NCBI GenBank assembly: GCA_030248135.1
Contig: JASANC010004719.1
Span: 1 to 27,823 of the forward strand
Length of the DNA: 27,823 nucleotides
Origin: Theristus sp. LFF4_11
Taxonomy: Eukaryota; Nematoda; Chromadorea; Monhysterida; Xyalidae
Direction: 5' to 3'
The notes under the pieces are model-generated. The model worked only from the letters and a program-made list of their open reading frames with translations. It had not been told where the DNA came from and made no database searches. A program made the translations under genes and the position numbers. The stretch's first letter is position 1. The number at the start of each line of letters is the position of its first letter. Positions 1 through 10,700 of this stretch are shown here, one piece after another.

Positions 1-163
1 ATTCATGAAGCAGTATTTAATGACCGCGTTGCTATGTGTTAACAGTGCTACGCGTCACTAAATACTGTTTCATGAATGCCGCTGTATTCTTTTTGCAAGC
101 CAGCTGTATTTTGTTGTTCACACAGATAATTTTCGGACAAAGATATATAGCTACGACACAAAC

Positions 164-3100
164 CAATCAAATCGCGTGCCAATTGGAAATCCTCGTTTGC
201 ACGCATCGTTCGAGACCTGCAGCAGCGAGTCGACGTGATACGGGTGTTCGTGCAGAACGGCCTGTAAAGTGTTGCGATTCACAATTGTTCTTCTTTTTCT
301 CGCAAATGAAATTCATAATTTATTGGAGATATACGGCATGGCCGATTAAACATGAGGGCTTTTTCAGGGTGCAAGCAGTGCGCTAAATATGAAAAAAACG
401 CTCAGAAACCCAATTGTTTGTGAAATTTGAGGTTTTTTATTATACGGTTTTCATTCTTTGTCCCTGGGGCCTTGCACACACGAGCGGCAAATATCTTGAC
501 ATTTTTTTGACATGCAACTCCTAGTCTACTACTGATCTCGCCTTGATTGAGAAACTAGGACTGCCTTATTTATTCAGTCATACTGTAGGTGCTAATGTTG
601 GCGTGGTGTTGTAGTTCTAGTTTAAAGACCACGCACTCGGCTAACACAGTAATCTTTCACTGTCCTGTCGCCAACAAACACACCGACACACGCGAGCTGC
701 CGCAGTATCGTGTGGCGTGTGTCACTGTGGATTAGTGTGATGATTACAATGTGATAACGAAGTGCATGTGCACCGTTTTCAGACTGACTGCGAGCTTTAC
801 CACCAATTAAGAATTTGTTGTCGTTGCGTTGCCCACAAAACTTTTGCACGCATCTCCGAAAAACTCGCCAAGCAATGCAATGCCACTAACCACCAGCGCA
901 TCCGTGTCCATCGAATCAGACGCCAGCCAGAATTTCTGTTGCGCGAGACGATAGTTTGCGCCGTGATGAAAGACAAAGTATTTGATGCCACCCGCCTCTG
1001 AGCGGTCCACGTTCATCGAAAGACCTGAATCGGAGTGTTTTTGAAAATTAAAAATTCATCTTGTTGTTGTCGGGCGCTCAGTTCATGGCGTAAGGCCAGC
1101 ATAAACTTCGGCCATCCGTGGCGCTGGCTGATTGTAGATTTTTCGTTCAAGAGCCACCATTACGAACGGTCCAGTACGAACGGCATCTACGATCCACCCA
1201 CGCGCGATGCTAGATCAACCTTCAGGTCGTCATAGAGATGTTATTGAAAAGCAAATATTGAACGCTGAAGACTGAAATCATGAATATTCCAAAATGACAA
1301 CCAATCGAAATTCCAAGTCTTCAGAGCGCTTTCCAGCTATCCACTGCAAAATGTCTATGCCGTCTATCTTGGCAGGGTTAGGGTTAGGGGCTTTGAAAAA
1401 ATTTTTTTTTATTTTTTTTTCGTTTTTTTTTAAATTTGGATTTTTTTTTTCAAACTTAAAAAAAATTTTGAAAAATTTTTCTTCTACTTTGCTCTGAAAA
1501 TTCGATTTATGGCATAATTTTTTGAAAGTTCAAACCAAATTTTCTTCCCAACTTCTTTGTGTGCTTAGGTACATGTCATTATTTGGTCATTTTGACCGAC
1601 GTACTCCATGTTTTTCGATTTGGATGACTTCTAGAGTCAATTTTTAGCGTTGAAATGACTTAACTGAATTGAAATATCGTTTCAGAAATCGTTTTCTTGC
1701 AACTTAGAACATGTTTTTTCAGTCGGTGGTAGGCCATGAGATGAACATGATATTTTGTTGATTGGCGTATGTTATAGGTCTACAATGGAGTTGTGCGATA
1801 TATTGTTAAACAATTGGAGCGGAGATGTTGGTTAATACCACATCACACGACCGTTTTTCAGATACCCGATAACATGGCCACATGTTAAAACTTGCGTGCT
1901 GAGCTAAACTAACGTGTTAAACTTGCGTCTGTCAGTTGCCCGCAACGTGATCGCGAAATCGTGGTACGTGTTTTCGATACGATGATTTGAAGAGTGGGCT
2001 CTCGCCATGTGGCAGATAGCATAGCTGGTTGAACCTGAAAGTAAGTGTCTTGGGGGGGGGCGACCGGGTCGACAGGGGTTGCCGACTTAGCTACAGCAAA
2101 CAGGAATTTTTGAACACAGTCAAATTTTGGTAATTTTCTAAAGAGGAACAACTAAGAACGGTTCAATATTCAAGTACACGTCGAAAATTGTCCTGTTTTA
2201 CTGTTGAAAATGCAACTTTCCCTCTATGAAATGGACATAATTTCAATAAAACACGATTTTCGCTCTTATAGTTTTTCGGATCGTTCTGAAAATAGTCTAG
2301 ATGAACTCAGCTCGACGAGACGCTTCGAACAAACCTAACTTGTAAAAAAAATTAAAAAAAATTTTTTTTTTAATTTAAAAAAAAATCCGGATTTTTTTTT
2401 TCCCCCTAACCCTAGGCAGGGTTAATGCAAACCATGCGGCAGCGCATAAATTCGCCGATGATTCTGTTCCACACAATTCTGCCAACTCTACAGTTAATGA
2501 TGGGCAATTATTGTAATGTAATTATTAGCTGTAATTACCCGTGATATCTTATACAATGTGATTCTTTTCTCTGTCATCTCCGTTGTTCTCCAGTCCACTA
2601 AATCGCCACTCCCTCGCTACTTGACGTCTACGAAAAACCACCCACCAGTGGCCTTTATGGGCGGCCACGTACGCAGCGGCACCACCAGTCGCACGCCCAA
2701 CCGCCGTCGCGTCCGGCTAGTCGACGCGTCTGCGCTCGTTTGGACCGTGCTGTTTGAAACGCGAAACTTTGCGCCCAATATGGCGCGCATCTCGGCGTCC
2801 GGATTCAGTTTGCGAAAGTCGACCTTGAACAGCGCTGCCTCGCCGATGACCGTCGCACAACCGCGTGAGTGGTGATCGTGTTGACTGTGGATTGACGCGT
2901 CTGCAAATGGAAGTCGGCGGTAGTTTTGTTTGGAAATAGACACTGTGTGTGTCGTGTGGTGGTCTGTCTGGAATGAACAACGACGCCGAAAAAACCTAAA
3001 TTGCCTCATGCAGGTCAGTAGTGCTCTGTTACGTTTGATTCATCAATGCCGATCAACAACGACTGAAGGAAAATGCGATCCTCAGAATTCGCCAAAGCGT

Positions 3101-3615
3101 TAGAAATAGCAGTAATGGCAAAAGGCAAGAATGAACGCTGATCGGTAAAGTAATAGCAAACTTTTTAAAGACACAACAACTACACAACCAGCGTTTGTTC
3201 CCAAACATGCGTTTTTGACTCCAAAACGTCAAACAGGAGACGTCTAAAACGTCTCAAACCAACCAATTCGATCCTCAGACTGAGCGCCGTATTGTCGAAG
3301 GATTTCGTCAAACTTCTCGTCGTCGTCGTCGTTATTTTTGTCCTCAGCTTCAATGTTGCGCTCGGGTTCTGACTCATTCACTTTCTGCTTCGCGCGATTC
3401 TTCTGTTTTCGCTTTGACTTCTTCTTTTTTCGAAACCGACGGTTTGACGTTTCGCTGTTCGCTGACATCACATTTCTCTGAGTTGCTTGTTCCAACATCC
3501 TCACTTCGCGAATCGTCGTCAACCATGAGCAGTTCGAACGCGTTCTGAAAGTTTTTTTGGCAATTTTTGGATGTAACTTTTTTGTGACGTTTTTCCGGTC
3601 GTATCATTGTGGAAC
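164..3615 (-). pseudogene. Inverted partial TCF25 copy (exons 2-5), frameshifted
   Basis: This is the reverse-complement copy of TCF25 exons 2-5 with their introns. Positions of the copied exons are 3264-3615 (exon 2), 2646-2900 (exon 3), 891-1024 (exon 4) and 164-261 (exon 5). Exons 3 and 4 agree with the plus-strand gene in every reading frame. Exon 2 has one extra A in an A-run near 3430 (six A where the gene has five), which shifts the frame and ends translation soon after. It also has a Lys-to-Glu and an Asp-to-Val change. Exon 5 lacks two bases near 207 (the GT of AACGTGATG), a second frameshift. Exons 6-11 would lie left of position 1, so whether the copy is truncated cannot be seen. 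A homopolymer sequencing error could explain the first lesion but not the second. Confidence 0.85.
1379..2414 (-). mobile_element. hAT-like non-autonomous element A, copy 1
   Basis: Terminal inverted repeats are TAGGGTTAGGGG at 1379 and its complement CCCCTAACCCTA ending at 2414. The element is flanked by perfect 8-bp direct repeats GGCAGGGT (1371-1378 and 2415-2422). Both ends carry long A/T homopolymer runs. This copy lies in the pseudogene arm and corresponds base for base to the copy in TCF25 intron 3, so it was present before the inverted duplication. It has no transposase reading frame. The 8-bp duplication and the TAGGG start fit the hAT superfamily (inference). Confidence 0.88.
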
Positions 3616-3723
3616 CTGCAGGCACGTACGGTGTATTCGAATTACGGCCAAAATACCGCATGTACAACACGCACACGGTATAAACTGTTCACACAATGGA
3701 AGTGTTTTACTCAATAAATTATT

Positions 3724-4462
3724 ATGCCATAAATCGTTCATGAAAGTCGACGAAAAAATTTTTCAAATTTTTTTTTCAGTTTAAAAAAAATCCAAATTTT
3801 TTTTTTGAAAAAAACGAAAAAAAAAAAAAAAAAAATTTTTTTACTAGGGCCTCAGGTAGTTAAAAAAAAAAACAAACTCGCACACATTTTTGTTTTTTTT
3901 TTTGAAAAAAAAATTTTTTTTTAAAAAAAAAAAATTTCAAAAATCCAGTCTGTGGTAAATCATCAGGAGTCCGAAGAACCACATATGATATGCAAGCGCC
4001 TCCCGAACGCCGTATGGATACTTTGCAGTTGTTTGTGACCTGGATTACCGCCTTTTACAAGCCCTCATCATCACTCTTGTTTTTTTTTTAATTCACTTGA
4101 TACTAGTTGTGCTCATGTGCTTTGATTCTGAAGAGAATATAAATCATCCGGATTGGCGTTCGATCATATCTTGTGGTGGTGTCGTGACGCCTCGTATGAG
4201 ACGCTGTACCCCAGCGCGGTTTTGTGAAAATTGGTCGCTAGCTCCAGCGGGCATTGTGTGAGCGCGAATCGTGGTTTCGTGTGCATGGGAAGTGGTCGGC
4301 TAGTTTTTGGTGTCGCTTTGTGTTTTTTGGTTGTTTGTTTGGGTTCGTTTTTCTTTTTTGTTTTTTTTCCTTTTTTTTTTGTGGGCGCCCCGGTAAAAAA
4401 ATTTTTTTTTTAAATTTTTTTAATTGAAAAAAAAATACGGATTTTTTTCCCCTAACCCTAGG
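3724..4462. mobile_element. Cluster of broken hAT-like element ends between the inverted arms
   Basis: Three pieces can be told apart. Bases 3721-3845 resemble the right end of element A (TTATGCCATAAATCG, then A/T runs) but lack the terminal CCCCTAACCCTA. Bases 3846-4034 resemble one end of element B in inverse orientation, including the diagnostic AGTCCGAAGAACC and ATATGCAAGCGCCTCCCGAA. Bases 4395-4460 carry A/T runs and CCCCTAACCCTA, like the left end of element A reversed. No matching 8-bp duplications flank any of them, so they are relics. Bases 4151-4222 also show diverged inverted similarity to 7630-7705 (GCGCTGGGGTA and ATGATTTATATT). Confidence 0.65.
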
Positions 4463-4638
4463 GCCACCGCCGCCACTGCACATGCACCTGTTTTCTTTTT
4501 CTTGTTAATTTTGATTTTTGTAACAACCCCAGATACCAAAGTTCTCGCTTTATCATTTTTCTTTGACTTTTAGAATGATCAAATAATTCAAAAATTGGCA
4601 GCAGCGCCAGCAGTGGACACAGTCGGCCGGGCACAAAA

Positions 4639-4780
4639 ATGTCAACAAAGCAACTTCGCGCGAAACTCCGTTCGTTGCAAGAACAACAGCCAGAAGAGAG
4701 CAAGAACAACGTGACTAAGGAAACAAATTATTCAAATTCAGATTGTTCAGAAAGTGATTCTGAAAATGGGCAAATATCAG
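4639..4780 (+). CDS. TCF25: Probable first coding exon of TCF25
   Basis: An ATG at 4639 opens a frame starting MSTKQLRAKLRSLQEQQ, followed by an acidic Ser-rich stretch (SDCSESDSENG). This resembles the M-S-x-R-x-L-R-x-L start and acidic segment of TCF25 in other animals. A GT at 4781 (after TCAG) gives phase 1, which fits the acceptor CTGCAG at 8041-8046 and joins in frame to GSTMIRPKKRHKK. A stronger-looking donor (GTGAGT) lies 8 bases later at 4789, but it is phase 0 and would hit a stop after the 8046 acceptor unless a small unseen exon lies between. Alternatively, translation starts at ATG 8055 and this exon is unrelated or alternative. The join spans a 3.27-kb intron full of repeats. 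Confidence 0.68.
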
Positions 4781-7700
4781 GTCCAAAAGTGAGTTCACAT
4801 TTCACAATTATCTAAAAATGCGGGAGACGCATATAAAAGGAGGAATATGGCTTTGTGTAAGCAGTGAGAGACTTGGCTCGACAACTCTTTTCAAGTCTCT
4901 GATGTGGTACACACGGATACAAGTACATAAAAGCTATATTTTTGCGCCGCGTTTGTTTTACTGAAAAGTGTAAAACAGTTTTAAAATTATTTTTCACTGT
5001 CCTTTCCAGTTTAGTTCGAAATCACATCATGTGCGAAATTCTGTGCAAATTCTGTGCAGAACTTCTGTAAATCAACAATCTGTAAATTCTGTGCAAAAAC
5101 AGAAAAATCAGAGACTGCAAAACATTGTTTCATGTGGTTTTATCGTTGCTAACGTACGCATCGCTGTGTACACACCAGCACCAGTGACAAAAAGGTGTTG
5201 TCTTCCGTTGATTTTCAGCCTTTTTACCAAACTCAAGTGGCAAAACTGTCTGTCCCGTGAGTCGTTGCCTTTGCCACAAAAGGAGACCTGGCGTTCCCTA
5301 ATGCCTCTGCGATACACTTTGTTCTGGGCAAACCAGTATCAGCGATCTGAAGTCTGATCGTTATTTTAGTGGTTTTAGTGGTCGCTAAATGCCCGAAATA
5401 CCGCAAATGTTGAAGTTTTAATTGTCTACAAAGTACATGTGCAACCGAAATAGTGAATAAACGGCGCAAAAATATGGCTTTTATGTACTTGTATCCGTGT
5501 GTACCACATCAGAGACTTGAAAAGAGTTGTCGAGCCAAGTCTCTCACTGCTTACACAAAGCCATATTCCTCCTTTTATATGCGTCTCCCGCATTTTTAGA
5601 TAATATTCTGACTTTTAAATAAGTCCCGAAGGTCGAACCAAATTCACATCTCGTTGGTCACACATTCTTCTAAACCCCGGATACCTCAGGGTTTTCATTT
5701 TTCGTTTTTTGGGCCGATTTCGCCTATGCTATTTCTACGGCCGATTTGCCCGACATCGTCACGATTCAGTATCTAGAATTGCTCACATAAGAAAACTGAC
5801 CCAAAAGCCGTGATCGGCGCAATGAATTACCATGGACAACACAGTTTTTTGTATTTGGACCGATTTCGCTAATTTCCACGGCGGTTCGCCCGAAATCGTC
5901 ACGATTCAGTATCTAGAGTTGCTCACATAAAAAACTAACCCAAAATCCGTGATCAGCGCATTGAATTACCCTGGGAAACACACTTTTCTTGTTTTTCGTT
6001 TTGGGACCGATTTCGCCAACTTCCACGGCCGATTCGCCCGAAATCGTCACGATTCAGTATCTAGAGTTGCTCACATAAGAAACTAACCCAAAATCGGGGA
6101 TCAGTGCATTGAATTACCCTGAAAAACACCCTTTTCTGGTTTTTCGTTTCTGGACCGATTTCGCCAATTTCCACGGCCGATTCGCCCGAAATCGTCACGA
6201 TTTAGTATCTAGAGTTGTTCACATAAGAAACCTAACCGAAAATCCGTGATCAGCGCATTGAATTACCCTGGATAACACCCTTTTCTTGTTTTTCGTTCCT
6301 GGACCGATTTCGCCAACTTCCACGGCCGATTCGCCCGAAATCGACACGATTCAGCAGCTAGAGTTGCTCACGTAAGAAAACTAACCCAAAATTCGTGATC
6401 AGCGCATTGAGTTACCCTGGAAAACACCCTTTTCTTGTTTTTCGTTCCTGGACCGATTTCGCCAACTTCCACGGCCGATTCGCCCGAAATCGTCACGATT
6501 CAGCATCTAGAGTTGCTCACGTAAGAAAACTAACCCAAAATTCGTGATCAGCGCATTGAATTACCCTGGAAAACACCCTTTTCTTCTTTTTCGTTTCTGG
6601 ACCGATTTCGCCAACTTCCACGGCCGATTCGCCCGAAATCGTCACGATTCAGCATCTAGAGTTGCTCACGTAAGAAAACTAACCCAAAATTCGTGATCAG
6701 CGCATTGAATTACCCTGGAAAACACCCTTTTCTTGTTTTTCGTTCCTGGACCGATTTCGCCGATTTCCACGGCCGATTCGCCCGAAATCGTCACGATTCA
6801 ACATCTAGAGTTGCTCACGTAAGAAAACTAACTTAAAATTCGTGATCGGCGCATTGAATTACCCTGGAAAACACCCTTTTCTTGTTTTTCGTTCGTGGAC
6901 CGATTTCGCCGATTTCCACGGCCGATTCGCCCGATATCGTCACGATTCAGCATCTAGAGTTGCTCACGTAAGAAAACTAACCCAAAATCCGTGATCAGCG
7001 CATTGAATTCCTACGGACTAAACATTTCTCCTATTTTTCGTAGCTCAGACAAAATTTGTAAGAGTGAAAAACTGATACCCAGTCAAAATGCTACCAACTT
7101 TAAAAAATGCACAATTTTGACCCCAAAAAATGCCCGGGCAAAAAAATAAACTAAATTTTCAGAATCTACGGATGAAATTACCTTAGGAAACAATTTTGTT
7201 CAACTGTGAAAGTGTCCCAGCTAAAAATTGAAAGGGCGAACACTTAAAACCAGGTGAAAACCCTCCCAACAATTAAAAATGCCCAATTTTTTACCCAAAA
7301 ACAGGGTCTGGGTAAAAAATCAACCCAATTTTCAAAATCTCCGGGTGGAATTACCCCAGGGAACATTTTTGTTCGACTGCGAAAGTGTCGCAGGTAAAAA
7401 TTGAAAGGGCGAACACATGTTGATTACATACCAGAAAAAAAAATACCAAGGAAAATAAGTAACATAAATTTCAGAATAGGTTTTTCGTGTCTACAGCGTA
7501 TGAAAAGTAGTCGGATAAAAATTTTTTCACGGCTCCAAGCACAACTTTGGGTGTTCGTTTCGTGTGCACGGAACCAAGTTTGTGGCTTATACTATGCTCG
7601 CTGGAGGCAGCGAGCAATTTTGAAAAAAGCGCGCTGGGGTATAACGGCTCATATTATGCGTGATGCGCTCTCCGCTCGCTACGCTCGCTCGCGCATCCGC

Positions 7701-10700
7701 ATGATTTATATTTTTCACCGAAGCGAAGCTCATCATCAGTTCGGGAATCAAGTTAATCAACTTACAATCTTTTGTGTTTATCGGTCCCGTTAAGTCGGTT
7801 CCGTCAAAGCAATGCTAAGAATCAACGGCTTGTGAACTTGAACTTGAACTTGATGAACCACAGACTGCAGCAAAATTTCACTGTGTGCGAGTCTTAGTTT
7901 GGACTATGAGCAATGATAATGACGCGACCATGAGAGCAAAATAATTTATTGAGTAAAACACTTCCATTGTGTGAACAGTTTATACCGTGTGCGTGTTGTA
8001 CATGCGGTATTTTGGCCGTAATTCGAATACACGTACGTGCCTGCAGGTTCCACAATGATACGACCGAAAAAACGTCACAAAAAAGTTACATCCAAAAATT
8101 GCCAAAAAAACTTTCAGAACGCGTTCGAACTGCTCATGGTTGACGACGATTCGCGAAGTGAGGATGATGGAACAAGCAACTCAGAGAAATGTGATGTCAG
8201 CGAACAGCGAAACGTCAAACCGTCGGTTTCGAAAAAGAAGAAGTCAAAGCGAAAACAGAAGAATCGCGCGAAGCAGAAAGTGAATGAGTCAGAACCCGAG
8301 CGCAACATTGAAGCTGAGGACAAAAATAACGACGACGACGACGAGAAGTTTGACGAAATCCTTCGACAATACGGCGCTCAGTCTGAGGATCGAATTGGTT
8401 GGTTTGAGACGTTTTAGACGTCTCCTGTTTGACGTTTTGGAGTCAAAAACGCATGTTTGGGAACAAACGCTGGTTGTGTAGTTGTTGTGTCTTTAAAAAG
8501 TTTGCTATTACTTTACCGATCAGCGTTCATTCTTGCCTTTTGCCATTACTGCTATTTCTAACGCTTTGGCGAATTCTGAGGATCGCATTTTCCTTCAGTC
8601 GTTGTTGATCGGCATTGATGAATCAAACGTAACAGAGCACTACTGACCTGCATGAGGCAATTTAGGTTTTTTCGGCGTCGTTGTTCATTCCAGACAGACC
8701 ACCACACGACACACACAGTGTCTATTTCCAAACAAAACTACCGCCGACTTCCATTTGCAGACGCGTCAATCCACAGTCAACACGATCACCACTCACGCGG
8801 TTGTGCGACGGTCATCGGCGAGGCAGCGCTGTTCAAGGTCGACTTTCGCAAACTGAATCCGGACGCCGAGATGCGCGCCATATTGGGCGCAAAGTTTCGC
8901 GTTTCAAACAGCACGGTCCAAACGAGCGCAGACGCGTCGACTAGCCGGACGCGACGGCGGTTGGGCGTGCGACTGGTGGTGCCGCTGCGTACGTGGCCGC
9001 CCATAAAGGCCACTGGTGGGTGGTTTTTCGTAGACGTCAAGTAGCGAGGGAGTGGCGATTTAGTGGACTGGAGAACAACGGAGATGACAGAGAAAAGAAT
9101 CACATTGTATAAGATATCACGGGTAATTACAGCTAATAATTACATTACAATAATTGCCCATCATTAACTGTAGAGTTGGCAGAATTGTGTGGAACAGAAT
9201 CATCGGCGAATTTATGCGCTGCCGCATGGTTTGCATTAACCCTGCCTAGGGTTAGGGAAAAAAAATCCGGATTTTTTTTTAAATTAAAAAAAATTTTTTT
9301 TTTAAATTTTTTTTACAAGTTAGGTTTGTTCGAAGCGTCTCGTCGAGCTGAGTTCATCTAGACTATTTTCAGAACGATCCGGAAAACTATAAGAGCGAAA
9401 ATCGTGTTTTATTGAAATTATGTCCATTTCATAGAGGGAAAGTTGCATTTTCAACAGTAAAACAGGACAATTTTCGACGTGTACTTGAATATTGAACCGT
9501 TCTTAGTTGTTCCTCTTTAGAAAATTACCAAAATTTGACTGTGTTCAAAAATTCCTGTTTGCTGTAGCTAAGTCGGCAACCCCTGTCGACCCGGTCGCCC
9601 CCCCCCAAGACACTTACTTTCAGGTTCAACCAGCTATGCTATCTGCCACATGGCGAGAGCCCACTCTTCAAATCATCGTATCGAAAACACGTACCATGAT
9701 TTCGCGATCACGTTGCGGGCAACTGACAGACGCAAGTTTAACACGTTAGTTTAGCTCAGCACGCAAGTTTTAACATGTGGCCATGTTATCGGGTATCTGA
9801 AAAACGGTCGTGTGATGTGGTATTAACCAACATCTCCGCTCCAATTGTTTAACAATATATCGCACAACTCCATTGTAGACCTATAACATACGCCAATCAA
9901 CAAAATATCATGTTCATCTCATGGCCTACCACCGACTGAAAAAACATGTTCTAAGTTGCAAGAAAACGATTTCTGAAACGATATTTCAATTCAGTTAAGT
10001 CATTTCAACGCTAAAAATTGACTCTAGAAGTCATCCAAATCGAAAAACATGGAGTACGTCGGTCAAAATGACCAAATAATGACATGTACCTAAGCACACA
10101 AAGAAGTTGGGAAGAAAATTTGGTTTGAACTTTCAAAAAATTATGCCATAAATCGAATTTTCAGAGCAAAGTAGAAGAAAAATTTTTCAAAATTTTTTTT
10201 TAAGTTTGAAAAAAAAATCCAAATTTAAAAAAAAACGAAAAAAAAATAAAAAAAAATTTTTTCAAAGCCCCTAACCCTAACCCTGCCAAGATAGACGGCA
10301 TAGACATTTTGCAGTGGATAGCTGGAAAGCGCTCTGAAGACTTGGAATTTCGATTGGTTGTCATTTTGGAATATTCATGATTTCAGTCTTCAGCGTTCAA
10401 TATTTGCTTTTCAATAACATCTCTATGACGACCTGAAGGTTGATCTAGCATCGCGCGTGGGTGGATCGTAGATGCCGTTCGTACTGGACCGTTCGTAATG
10501 GTGGCTCTTGAACGAAAAATCTACAATCAGCCAGCGCCACGGATGGCCGAAGTTTATGCTGGCCTTACGCCATGAACTGAGCGCCCGACAACAACAAGAT
10601 GAATTTTTAATTTTCAAAAACACTCCGATTCAGGTCTTTCGATGAACGTGGACCGCTCAGAGGCGGGTGGCATCAAATACTTTGTCTTTCATCACGGCGC

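Larger units (their letters stand above)
1..3723 (-). repeat. Left arm of 3.7-kb inverted duplication
   Basis: This arm pairs with 7940-11652 in reverse orientation; paired coordinates sum to about 11653 at the outer end and 11663 at the inner end, because of small indels. Identity is very high: several overlapping frames on both strands are identical across exons 3 and 4. The match stops abruptly at 3723, where a fragment of a transposon end begins. The outer end lies beyond the window. The arm contains a full copy of repeat element A (1379-2414). Confidence 0.95.

Noticed and set aside
1379..1390. Interstitial telomere repeats (TAGGGTTAGGG and CCCTAACCCTA at many sites)
   Set aside because: Each occurrence is the tip of an element with an 8-bp target duplication and only one to two repeat units, so it is a transposon end.
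5031..5357. 108-codon frame inside the foldback element
   Set aside because: No recognisable transposase or other domain; the start region is a short TTCTGTGCA repeat.
5690..7010. CRISPR-like array
   Set aside because: The whole 149-bp unit repeats with no unique spacers, and the context is a eukaryotic intron.
7401..7793. 130-codon plus-strand frame
   Set aside because: No ATG-based conserved domain; it overlaps repeat-like DNA inside TCF25 intron 1.
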